Below are positions 1 to 6,688 of a DNA stretch of 8,372 nt, one piece after another (within the stretch, counting starts at the first letter, position 1; every line of letters starts with the position of its first letter). A model generated the notes under the pieces. That model worked only from the letters and a program-made list of their open reading frames with translations, searched no databases and was not told the DNA's origin. The DNA comes from Leptofilum sp050292445 (GTDB taxonomy: Bacteria > Chloroflexota > Anaerolineae > Promineifilales > Promineifilaceae): NCBI GenBank assembly GCA_050292445.1, contig JBNKLQ010000259.1:1-8372 (forward strand), given 5' to 3'. The position numbers and the translations under genes are program-made.

Positions 1-38
1 TTTGCTTTGTTCCTTTTGTATCTTTGTCCCTTTGTATT
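1..38. repeat. Short T-rich tandem repeat at window edge
   Basis: TTTG motifs start at 1, 6, 15, 23 and 31, giving degenerate tandem units of 8-9 nt (TTTGTATC, TTTGTCCC, TTTGTATT and a longer first unit). It lies just downstream of the methionine gene and may be the end of a longer array cut by the window edge. I see no terminator hairpin between it and the gene. Function unknown. Confidence 0.4.
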
Positions 39-76
39 GAATTTTGGATCCGTCGAATATGTTTGTGCGCAATTTG

Positions 77-1348
77 CTACTTGCCACCTGCCACTGGCAC
101 ACTCTTCAACGCTTGCGCCAAATCGGCCAGTATATCCTCAGTTTCTTCAATGCCTATGGCAAATCTAACCAAATTATCCTTCATGCCAATTGTGCGCCGT
201 TCCTTGGTAGACAGCTCGTAGTAAGACATGATGGCGGGCTGTTCGATGAGGCTCTCTACTCCGCCCAGGCTGGCGGCGATGTAGGGGATTCTGACAGCAT
301 CCACCACACGCGCAGCGCTGTCTAGCGGATTTTCACCGGGCGGCACGGCCACTTCAAAGCTGACGACACCGCCAAAGCCACGCATCTGCTGCCTGGCGAT
401 TTCATGGTCTGGATGGGAGGGCAGTCCAGGATACCAGACTCGATCAATGGCGGGGTGCCGCTCCAAAAATTCGGCCACCTGCTGCGCCGAGCGATTTTGT
501 TGCTGTACCCGTAAGGCCAACGTCTTTAGGCCGCGCTCTAGCAGATACGCTGCGTGCGGGTCGATGACGCCGCCCAGCATCCCCTGGCTTTGGCGCAGGG
601 CGTGGATGAGTCCCGCTTCGCCAATGGCCACGCCCGCCATTACATCGTTGTGGCCGCTGAAATATTTGGTGCCGCTGTGAATAACCAGATCGATGCCGTA
701 GGTTAACGGCCGTTGGTTCACCGGTGTGGCAAAGGTGGCATCGATAATCGTTTTGATGCGTTTGTGCTGCCTGGCAATGGCCACCACTTTCTCTAAATCG
801 GCCACGCGCAGGTAGGGGTTGGTGGGGCTTTCGGTAAGAATAATGCGCGTGTTCGGTTGGATGGCAGCGGCCAACGCGTCGTAATCTCCCATTGGCACTT
901 CACTGGTTTCGATGCCCAGCCGCTTGAGGAAGGTCTGGCAAAATTGGCGGGTTTTTCGGTAGCTGTCGTCGGTAAAGATGACGTGGCTGCCGGTGGGTAA
1001 AATGGAGAGGAGGATGTTGGTAACGGCCGTCATTCCCGTGGGGAACAGTAAGGCATCATAATGTCCTGGCAAATTGCCTGCTTCCAACGCTGCCAGCCGC
1101 TTCTCGACGGCCTGGACGGTGGGATTGCCGTAGCGGGCATATTCAATACGGCCGTTGGTGCCGCCCCACAATTTACCTTCCTGGTAAGCGATGAGATCGG
1201 CCGTATTTTCAAAGGTGTAGGTAGCCGTTTGCCAGATAGGGGTGATGAGGGCATGTTTAGGGTTTAGTTGGCGCGTAGGAAGATGACCATGAACGGCCGT
1301 TGTCCCATTTGGTAAGTTTACTTCTTGTCGTACTTTCAAGTTTTCCAT
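77..1348 (-). CDS. metB: Plant-type cystathionine gamma-synthase (Cys/Met PLP-dependent enzyme)
   Basis: Cytoplasmic fold-type I PLP enzyme that condenses an activated homoserine ester with cysteine to give cystathionine, the first step of transsulfuration to methionine. The Schiff-base lysine is K228 in HSGTKYFSGHND. The YARYGNPT block, the SYRKTR block, TESPTNP, DATFATP and the C-terminal DNLVRFAIGIE are all present. YRKTR, ATPVNQ and MRGFGGVVSFE resemble plant CGS more than Escherichia coli MetB; this comparison is from memory. Length is 423 aa from ATG at 1348, with GAGGG 5 nt upstream. An in-frame TTG six codons earlier (1366) would give 429 aa but has no comparable ribosome binding site. 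Regulation is evident from the SAM-I riboswitch and terminator directly upstream. Substrate choice (O-acetyl-, O-succinyl- or O-phosphohomoserine) cannot be read from the sequence. A related gamma-lyase or O-acylhomoserine sulfhydrylase is the alternative. Confidence 0.85.
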   Translation of the reverse strand: MENLKVRQEVNLPNGTTAVHGHLPTRQLNPKHALITPIWQTATYTFENTADLIAYQEGKLWGGTNGRIEYARYGNPTVQAVEKRLAALEAGNLPGHYDALLFPTGMTAVTNILLSILPTGSHVIFTDDSYRKTRQFCQTFLKRLGIETSEVPMGDYDALAAAIQPNTRIILTESPTNPYLRVADLEKVVAIARQHKRIKTIIDATFATPVNQRPLTYGIDLVIHSGTKYFSGHNDVMAGVAIGEAGLIHALRQSQGMLGGVIDPHAAYLLERGLKTLALRVQQQNRSAQQVAEFLERHPAIDRVWYPGLPSHPDHEIARQQMRGFGGVVSFEVAVPPGENPLDSAARVVDAVRIPYIAASLGGVESLIEQPAIMSYYELSTKERRTIGMKDNLVRFAIGIEETEDILADLAQALKSVPVAGGK

Positions 1349-1390
1349 CGTTCCCTCGCTTGGCAACGTACATACCCGTACGTATCAAAG

Positions 1391-1423
1391 AAAAAGCCCC
1401 TTCTGGAAGTCACAGAAGGGGCT
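1391..1423 (-). terminator. Rho-independent terminator, expression platform of the SAM riboswitch
   Basis: On the minus strand an 11-bp perfect stem (AGCCCCTTCTG at 1423-1413 with CAGAAGGGGCT at 1405-1395) closes a 7-nt loop and runs into a T tract (positions 1395-1391). It lies between the SAM-I aptamer and the start codon at 1348, the normal place for an S-box attenuator. Ligand-bound aptamer should favour this hairpin and stop transcription when SAM is plentiful. Confidence 0.9.
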
Positions 1424-1445
1424 CATAAAATTTATTTCGCCACAT

Positions 1446-1569
1446 CTCATCTTCCAGAAGATTGCATTTCTTCTGCCGGAATTAGCACCTTCCTATGCTG
1501 CGCCAAGCTGGCAATCATAAGTGGTTGCTGAGGTATCATCGGGCCGTTCCCTCCACCTCTCTGGATAAG
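1446..1569 (-). promoter_or_regulatory. SAM-I (S-box) riboswitch aptamer
   Basis: Read on the minus strand, all four helices can be traced. P1 pairs CTTATC (1569-1564) with GATGAG (1451-1446), with one G-U pair. P2 starts with GAGGT (1559-1555) and closes with ACCTC (1534-1530), holding the S-box core GGTGGAGGGAACGGCCCGA. The conserved CAGCAACC follows. P3 pairs CTTATG with CATAGG and has an inner GCCA/TGGC stem. Then comes the highly conserved AAGGTGCTAATTCC, and P4 is CAGAAG/CTTCTG. This matches the S-box consensus very closely, and its position before a methionine gene and a terminator supports OFF control by S-adenosylmethionine. Confidence 0.95.
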
Positions 1570-1574
1570 AATTG

Positions 1575-1600
1575 CTTAGACAAGTGTTGCCTTGCCTAAG
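1575..1600 (-). other. Leader hairpin upstream of the SAM riboswitch
   Basis: The minus-strand RNA would form CTTAGGCAAG (1600-1591), a 6-nt loop, then CTTGTCTAAG (1584-1575): ten pairs with one G-U. It ends 5 nt before P1 of the riboswitch. No T tract follows, so it is not an obvious terminator. It could stabilise the 5' end of the leader or limit read-through from the kinase gene upstream. Confidence 0.5.
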
Positions 1601-1622
1601 ACTTTATTTAGTTGTGGGTGAG

Positions 1623-1651
1623 ATGGTAGCAAAAGCGTGAGTGGTTGTCAA
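1623..1651 (-). promoter_or_regulatory. Candidate promoter for the riboswitch-metB transcript
   Basis: On the minus strand a perfect TTGACA (1651-1646) is followed after 17 nt by TACCAT (1628-1623), four of six to TATAAT. A start near 1616 would give a leader containing the hairpin, the SAM-I aptamer and the terminator. The remaining stretch back to the kinase stop (about 1652-1772) shows only a weak possible stem (CGTCTGGCACC at 1697-1707 with GGTGCAGACG at 1738-1747) and no clear terminator. Confidence 0.5.
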
Positions 1652-1772
1652 AAAAGCTGTGGGGCTGTGTTATCTCCATCGATGTAAATAATCTGCCGTC
1701 TGGCACCGAAAGCACTGATAAACATGCTGTCCAGGGAGGTGCAGACGATGCGCTTCTATCCTCGGGTTATTG

Positions 1773-4313
1773 CTACAGTTTGTGATTTCGCATAAATTCT
1801 TGCATCCGCTGGACAAACGTATCTAGCCGATATGGTTTTTGCAAAAAGCCTACCAACGGTGGCGTGGCGAAACCGCGCGTGGCATTTTCCTCACTATAGC
1901 CAGAAGAAAGCATAATGCGCACATCTGGATCAAATTGCTGCAAAAGTTCAAACGTTTCGCGGCCGCTCTTGCCGGGCATCGATAAATCAAGCAGCACCAG
2001 ATCGATCTCGCTGCCCCGTGACTGGTACAAAGCAATGCCTTCATCGCCGTTGGTGGCGGTGAGCACCTCCATTCCTTCCATCTCTAAAATATCAGTCACT
2101 GCTTCGCGCACGGCACGTTCATCGTCAATGACCAGGACCAGGCCCGTTACGGCCGTTTCCGGCACTGGCAATTCTGGTTGGGCAGCTTCAACTGGTTCAT
2201 CTTCAGAAGAAATGGGCAGCAAAAGTTCAAAAACTGTGCCATCTTGCGGCTCACTAGACACCCAAAGACCACCACGATGACTACGCATGATTCCCAGCAC
2301 AGCCGCCAATCCTAAACCGCGCCCGGTAAACTTGGTCGTGAAGAAAGGATCGAAAATTTTGGCGATATTTTCCGGATCCATACCCTCGCCATTATCTTCT
2401 ACCCGCAAAGAAACATAGTCCCCTGTCGGTAATGGGGAGTCTGTGTATTGCCAAAAGTGATGATTTTCTTGCGTAATATGCTGTACGGCCGTCTGCACAC
2501 AAATTCTTCCGGTTTGTTCGCCAATGGCTTCAGCTCCATTAATTAATAAATTCATCAATACTTGCTGCAGCTGTGCTTTATCACCCTCAATCATGGGCAA
2601 ATCATCCACCAAGTCAAAGTCCAAAACAATTTGTTTGGGCAGTGCCACCTTAAGCAGGTCCATGCTTTCTTGAATAAGACGATTGAGATTGATTGATTTA
2701 ATACTGAAATGGCCACCACCGGAATATGCCAGCAGCTGCTGGGTTAAACTCGCTGCCTGTTCGGCCGCTTGAACAACCTTGCTAATGTGTATATGCGCTG
2801 GCTCGTGACTGTCTAGATAGGTTTGGGCCAGCGAAGCCTGACCCAACATAGCCACCAATAAATTGTTGAAATCGTGGGCGATACCACCTGCCAGTATGCC
2901 CAAACTTTCCATTTTTTGGGCACGATGCATAGCCCGCACCGTTTGCCGCCACTCTGTCACATCCCGGGCAGTTGTCACAAAGGCAGCAACCTTTTCCTGG
3001 TCGTCCAGCACAGGATTGGTCACAAATTCGATCTCGAATATGCTATCTAGCCAGGGAAATTGAAACTCCCGACTAACCGGTTTGCCGGTTTGCAACACGC
3101 TTACCCGATCCCGATCACTTACCTCGCCAAATTCAGCAGGCAACTGAAGCTCTTGCCATGTTTTCCCCACAACATCATTAAGGGAAAACCCTAAAAACTC
3201 CAAAATGCTAAGACTAACAAACTGAAAACGGCCGTCCAAATCAAACACCAAAAAATTATCGGGGGTGGCAGCTAAAATGGCTTCTAGCAAGTGCGTTTGT
3301 TGCGTTAATTTTTCCGAGAGCTGGCGCTGCTGTTCTTCGCGTTGGCGCAACTCCTCTTCTGCCCGCCTGGATTCCGTCACATCTCGCACCAACCCATTCA
3401 GAACTGGCCTTCCTTCAAGATCAACAATATTTGCCGAAATTTGCCATTGGCGAACATCCCCTTGCGGGTCGATAAACGGCACCTCAAAAAAATGATTGCC
3501 CTTTTCCAGGGTGAGCTTGAGATGCTTCACGTAAAGTTGATAAATATCTGGCGTTGCCCAGGAAGACGGCCGTATATTCCCTATAGATTCAGCTTTTATG
3601 CCCATTAACGACACCATTTTAGGATTCGCCGAAATCAGCTGCCGGGTATTTTGATCAAACATGAAGATACCGTCATTGGCCGACTCAAATAAACGACGAT
3701 ATTGCAGCTCAGCCTGCTGCACGGCCTGGAAAAGCCGGGCGTTTTCTAAGGCGATGGACAAATGAGTTGAAAAAGCAGCAATGGCAGCCACATCCCCCAT
3801 CTGTAAACGAGCACCAGACACGTACAGCACCCCAATCACTTGTGATTTGGCAAAAATGGGGGCCAATATGGCAGGCATTTTCAAAAAGGGTGTTATTAAT
3901 TTGGAGACAATTCGATAAATGTTGTGGGGGATCACCAGCTGAACTTCTTCACTGTTATCGGGTAAAAATACCACATCCCCTTGAGCCAACACGATTCCAT
4001 TAGCGGGAGAAGCATTAGCTGGATAGGTAAATTCCAAACTGTCTATTTTGAGGAGCTTTTCGGCCCGCCTTACCACGCGCAACAACCGTTCTGAAAAAGC
4101 CAGAGAAGCAATACGCAAATTTTGTCCAGATTCATCTAGCAAATTGATGCTGCCATGAAGCCCCAGTTTAACCAACTGCTCGTTGAACACCCGGTAAACG
4201 GCCGTTTCTGACTGTGCCGCCTGCTGCAACGCAACAGATGCAGCGTTTAGACCCTGCCAAAAATCTCCGTTTTCCTGACTGCTTTTCAATGAGGTGACCT
4301 TAAATTCAACCAT
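1773..4313 (-). CDS. Hybrid sensor histidine kinase (GAF-PAS-PAS-HisKA-HATPase-REC)
   Basis: An 846-aa soluble two-component sensor with no signal peptide or membrane segment, so it probably senses a cytoplasmic cue. In order: GAF-like domain (about 20-200), PAS (about 203-320), a short Glu/Gln/Arg-rich coiled coil, PAS (about 338-455), dimerisation/phosphoacceptor domain with H480 in GIAHDFNNLL, and an ATPase domain. The ATPase shows an N box near 588-596 (NLLINGAEA), G1 VEDNGEGM, an F box FDPFFTTK and G2 GRGLGLA. A C-terminal receiver (about 720-845) has acidic IDDE, phosphoacceptor D776 in LLDLSMPG and K826 in LQKPY. All catalytic residues are intact. The start is taken at ATG 4313 with TAGG upstream; a TTG two codons earlier (4319) abuts that TAGG and is less likely. 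The signal is unknown, and no partner regulator or output domain is visible, so phosphotransfer to an unlinked protein is inferred. Confidence 0.9.
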   Translation of the reverse strand: MVEFKVTSLKSSQENGDFWQGLNAASVALQQAAQSETAVYRVFNEQLVKLGLHGSINLLDESGQNLRIASLAFSERLLRVVRRAEKLLKIDSLEFTYPANASPANGIVLAQGDVVFLPDNSEEVQLVIPHNIYRIVSKLITPFLKMPAILAPIFAKSQVIGVLYVSGARLQMGDVAAIAAFSTHLSIALENARLFQAVQQAELQYRRLFESANDGIFMFDQNTRQLISANPKMVSLMGIKAESIGNIRPSSWATPDIYQLYVKHLKLTLEKGNHFFEVPFIDPQGDVRQWQISANIVDLEGRPVLNGLVRDVTESRRAEEELRQREEQQRQLSEKLTQQTHLLEAILAATPDNFLVFDLDGRFQFVSLSILEFLGFSLNDVVGKTWQELQLPAEFGEVSDRDRVSVLQTGKPVSREFQFPWLDSIFEIEFVTNPVLDDQEKVAAFVTTARDVTEWRQTVRAMHRAQKMESLGILAGGIAHDFNNLLVAMLGQASLAQTYLDSHEPAHIHISKVVQAAEQAASLTQQLLAYSGGGHFSIKSINLNRLIQESMDLLKVALPKQIVLDFDLVDDLPMIEGDKAQLQQVLMNLLINGAEAIGEQTGRICVQTAVQHITQENHHFWQYTDSPLPTGDYVSLRVEDNGEGMDPENIAKIFDPFFTTKFTGRGLGLAAVLGIMRSHRGGLWVSSEPQDGTVFELLLPISSEDEPVEAAQPELPVPETAVTGLVLVIDDERAVREAVTDILEMEGMEVLTATNGDEGIALYQSRGSEIDLVLLDLSMPGKSGRETFELLQQFDPDVRIMLSSGYSEENATRGFATPPLVGFLQKPYRLDTFVQRMQEFMRNHKL

Positions 4314-4410
4314 GCTCAACCTATAGCCGAACTTTTGAATGAATCCTCATGAATTCTCTGCTTTGCAGCAGCAAAAGCTGGTTAAATAATGACAAATATA
4401 TTGCTAGTGT

Positions 4411-4440
4411 AGCATAAAGCCCGGGTGACACATCAGGCAA
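4411..4440 (-). promoter_or_regulatory. Candidate promoter for the histidine kinase
   Basis: Minus strand: TTGCCT (4440-4435), 18-nt spacer, TATGCT (4416-4411). Each box matches four of six consensus bases. The implied start near 4404 leaves a leader of about 90 nt before ATG 4313. Weak evidence, position-supported. Confidence 0.3.
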
Positions 4441-4505
4441 TCTGTCCCACGACTCTGGTGCCTATTGAACCTAAATAAGCCTAAAATCCCTGGCCAAAAT
4501 TGAGC

Positions 4506-4539
4506 ATACTAATTTGTTATATTCAGTCAAAATTAGTGT
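4506..4539. promoter_or_regulatory. Inverted repeat in the kinase/tgt divergent region
   Basis: ACTAATTT (4508-4515) and AAATTAGT (4530-4537) are perfect 8-bp arms around a 14-nt centre. One further pair lies outside a mismatch (A4506 with T4539). The arms are centred about 22 bp apart, two helical turns, and sit upstream of both divergent genes, so this could be an operator for a dimeric regulator. The AT-rich context makes coincidence possible. Confidence 0.3.
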
Positions 4540-4578
4540 ACTATTTTGCGCAAATTCATAGATTGACGTGGCAGCGGA

Positions 4579-4607
4579 TTGCCCACAATCATGGCCCGAC
4601 TTATAAT
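4579..4607 (+). promoter_or_regulatory. Promoter of tgt, predicting a leaderless mRNA
   Basis: A perfect TATAAT (4602-4607) is preceded after 17 nt by TTGCCC (4579-4584), four of six to TTGACA. The expected start is 4614-4616 and the tgt ATG is at 4616, so the transcript would carry zero to two leader bases. The bases between box and ATG (GTCCCGCT) hold no Shine-Dalgarno. Confidence 0.65.
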
Positions 4608-4615
4608 GTCCCGCT

Positions 4616-5728
4616 ATGGATTTTGAGTTTAAGTTTGAGGTCACGGCCGTTGATCCCCACACCCAGGCGCGCAACGGCCGTTTTCACACCCCGCATGGCA
4701 TCATCGAGACCCCTGTCTTTGCCCCTGTGGGCACCCAGGCAACTGTGAAGGCGATACGGCCGTCTGACCTGCATGAAATCGGGGCAACCTTAGTTCTCAG
4801 CAACACCTATCACCTCTACCTGCGCCCCGGCGATGAGCTTGTTAAAGAGCTGGGTGGTTTACATAACTTCATGCAGTGGGATGGCCCCATCCTAACCGAC
4901 AGCGGTGGGTTTCAGGTATTCAGCCTCAGCGACACGCGCAAAATAGACGCCGATGGCGTGACTTTTCAGAGCCACCTCGATGGTTCGCGCCACCGCTTCA
5001 CGCCAGAAAGCAGCGTCGCTATCCAAGAAAACCTGGGGGCCGACATCATCATGGCCTTTGATGAATGCCCGCCGCCCGATAATTACGATTATGTCAAGCA
5101 ATCGCTGACGCGCACCCATCCCTGGCTGGAGCGCTGCCTGGCGGCCAAAACGCGAGGCGATCAGGCGTTGTTTGGCATTGTGCAGGGCGGTATTTTTGCC
5201 GATTTGCGCGAGGAAAGCGGCCGTTTCGTTACTGATCTAGACCTACCTGGCTACGCCATTGGCGGGCTAGCCGTAGGCGAAACAAAACCACAAATGCACG
5301 CCGCGCTCGACGTGCTGCATCCCATCCTGCCCCAGAACAAGCCGCGTTACCTCATGGGCGTGGGCGCACCAGAAGATTTAGTCAACGCCGTGATGCGCGG
5401 CGTGGATATTTTTGACTGTGTGTTACCCACCCGCCTGGCGCGGCACGGCTCCGCCTTTATCTTGGGCGGGAGGCTAAACCTGCGCAATGCCCAATTCAGC
5501 CGCGATCCACAGCCGATTGCCGAAGATTGCTCCTGCTACACCTGCCGCCATTTCAGCCGTGCCTACCTGCGCCATCTGGTAAAAGCCAACGAGATTTTGG
5601 GCCACATGCTGCTCTCCACCCACAATCTACACTTCCTTATCAACCTGATGCAGCAAATGCGTGAGGCTATCCGCAAGGGAACGCTGGCACAATTCGGCGC
5701 GGCCTTTTTACAACATTACGAAGTATAA
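4616..5728 (+). CDS. tgt: tRNA-guanine(34) transglycosylase (queuine tRNA-ribosyltransferase)
   Basis: Exchanges guanine at the wobble position of GUN tRNAs for preQ1 in bacterial queuosine synthesis. The 370-aa TIM-barrel protein has the family's usual length. Visible residues are D95 in TDSGGFQ (the general acid/base position in the Zymomonas enzyme), GGLAVGE for base binding, nucleophile D267 in DIFDCVLPTR, and a zinc site C305-x-C307-x2-C310 with H336 in LSTHN at the expected spacing. The start MDFEFKFEV aligns sensibly with known N termini and is the only reasonable ATG. It lacks a Shine-Dalgarno and lies 8 nt after a TATAAT box, so it is probably translated leaderless. No other queuosine gene is in the window. 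The stop codon is two bases from a palindromic repeat. Confidence 0.97.
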   Translation: MDFEFKFEVTAVDPHTQARNGRFHTPHGIIETPVFAPVGTQATVKAIRPSDLHEIGATLVLSNTYHLYLRPGDELVKELGGLHNFMQWDGPILTDSGGFQVFSLSDTRKIDADGVTFQSHLDGSRHRFTPESSVAIQENLGADIIMAFDECPPPDNYDYVKQSLTRTHPWLERCLAAKTRGDQALFGIVQGGIFADLREESGRFVTDLDLPGYAIGGLAVGETKPQMHAALDVLHPILPQNKPRYLMGVGAPEDLVNAVMRGVDIFDCVLPTRLARHGSAFILGGRLNLRNAQFSRDPQPIAEDCSCYTCRHFSRAYLRHLVKANEILGHMLLSTHNLHFLINLMQQMREAIRKGTLAQFGAAFLQHYEV

Positions 5729-5730
5729 TC

Positions 5731-5846
5731 GTCATTCTGAGCGCAGCGAAGAATCCCTTCAAACTTCGCTTTCCGCAACCCTCGGCCCACGGCTCTGGTC
5801 GCACAATTGGTACGCCTTAGGGATGCTTCACTTTGTTCAGCATGAC
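5731..5846. repeat. Imperfect-palindrome interspersed repeat (HSERSEES type)
   Basis: The left end (5731-5758, beginning GTCATTCTGAGCG) and the reverse complement of the right end (5819-5846, ending TTCAGCATGAC) match at 22 of 28 positions. They enclose about 60 bp of unrelated sequence. This end pair is one I recognise as widely scattered in bacterial genomes; when translated it gives the spurious peptides HSERSEES and LHFVQHD, both present here. There is no transposase, so it behaves like a non-autonomous or REP/MITE-like element. It fills nearly all of the tgt-uppP gap and could form a stem in the transcript. Confidence 0.75.
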
Positions 5847-5869
5847 ACAAAGTAACTACAGAGAATTTT

Positions 5870-6685
5870 ATGTCAATCATCGAAGCGATTATTATTGGCT
5901 TTATTCAAGGGGCCACCGAGTTTTTGCCCATTTCCAGCTCTGGTCATTTGGTGCTGCTGCCAGAAATTTTCCAAATGACCAACCCTGACCTGACGTTGAT
6001 TGGGCTGGTGCATGCGGGGACACTGCTGGCGGTGCTGATCTATTTTCGGCAAGATTTGTGGAATATTATAACGGCCGTTCTCCGCAATCTGTCCCAACGC
6101 CAACCAATGGCCAGCAGCGATGCCCGTCTCGGCTGGTTTATCGTGGTGGGGTCCATCCCCGTGGCCGTGATCGGCCTGCCGCTGGAAAGCTTTTTTGAAG
6201 ATATTTTTGGCAGTCCCAGAGCAGCGGCAGGCTTTTTGCTGGTTACGGCCGTTCTCCTTGTATTGGGCGAACGGATGCTGTCTGGCAAAAAAGACATTCC
6301 TCAGATGACCTGGACCGATGCTATTGTGATTGGTCTGTTTCAAGTGATGGCCCTCTTTCCCGGTGTGTCGCGCAGCGGCAGCACCATCGTCGGCGGCTTG
6401 TCACGTGGGCTGGATCGCCCCACCGCCGCTCGTTACAGCTTCTTGCTGGGCATTCCCGCCATTTTGGGCGCAGGCTTGCAGGCCATTCTGGACATTTTCC
6501 AGGCCAACGGCAATGGCTTTTCCACTGGCGTCTACATCGCCGCCTTCATTGCTGCCGGGGTCACCGGCTATGCCTGCATCCATTGGCTGCTCACCTGGGT
6601 GAAAAACCACACGCTGTACGGCTTTGCTGCTTACGTCGCCCTGTTCAGCGTCATTTTTCTGCTCATTTCCTTCTTTGGCGGGTAA
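5870..6685 (+). CDS. uppP: Undecaprenyl-diphosphate phosphatase (BacA/UppP family)
   Basis: Integral membrane phosphatase that converts undecaprenyl diphosphate to the monophosphate, recycling the lipid carrier for peptidoglycan and other envelope polymers. It also confers tolerance to bacitracin. Both family signatures are intact: QGATEFLPISSSGH at residues 13-26 (E17, S23, H26) and PGVSRSGST with R168 near the active site. The 271 aa match the family length, and several hydrophobic helices alternate with short loops as expected. The start ATG at 5870 is preceded by a weak GAGA ribosome site. It follows tgt after a repeat-filled 141-bp gap and is followed after 3 nt by a substrate-binding lipoprotein, so the latter two are probably cotranscribed. 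Confidence 0.97.
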   Translation: MSIIEAIIIGFIQGATEFLPISSSGHLVLLPEIFQMTNPDLTLIGLVHAGTLLAVLIYFRQDLWNIITAVLRNLSQRQPMASSDARLGWFIVVGSIPVAVIGLPLESFFEDIFGSPRAAAGFLLVTAVLLVLGERMLSGKKDIPQMTWTDAIVIGLFQVMALFPGVSRSGSTIVGGLSRGLDRPTAARYSFLLGIPAILGAGLQAILDIFQANGNGFSTGVYIAAFIAAGVTGYACIHWLLTWVKNHTLYGFAAYVALFSVIFLLISFFGG

Positions 6686-6688
6686 TTG

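Noticed and set aside
1697..1747. Possible terminator after the histidine kinase from CGTCTGGCACC and GGTGCAGACG
   Set aside because: The stem has a bulge and a 30-nt loop, and no T tract follows on the minus strand.
1960..1967. GCGGCCGC (NotI-type site) as part of the ACGGCCGT family
   Set aside because: Shares only the CGGCCG core; the outer bases differ, so I did not count it, nor the TCGGCCGT copies at 1197 and 8102.
4471..4674. 67-aa minus-strand frame spanning the divergent promoter region
   Set aside because: Overlaps the tgt promoter and start, has no family resemblance and no ribosome site.
5661..5855. Open frame on the plus strand overlapping the end of tgt, peptide with HSERSEES and LHFVQHD
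   Set aside because: This is the classic false protein produced by translating the interspersed palindromic repeat at 5731-5846; its first part is a shifted frame of tgt.
5873..6343. 156-aa open frame antisense to uppP
   Set aside because: Antisense shadow rich in Gln, His and Asn, with no recognisable domain, opposite a certain gene.
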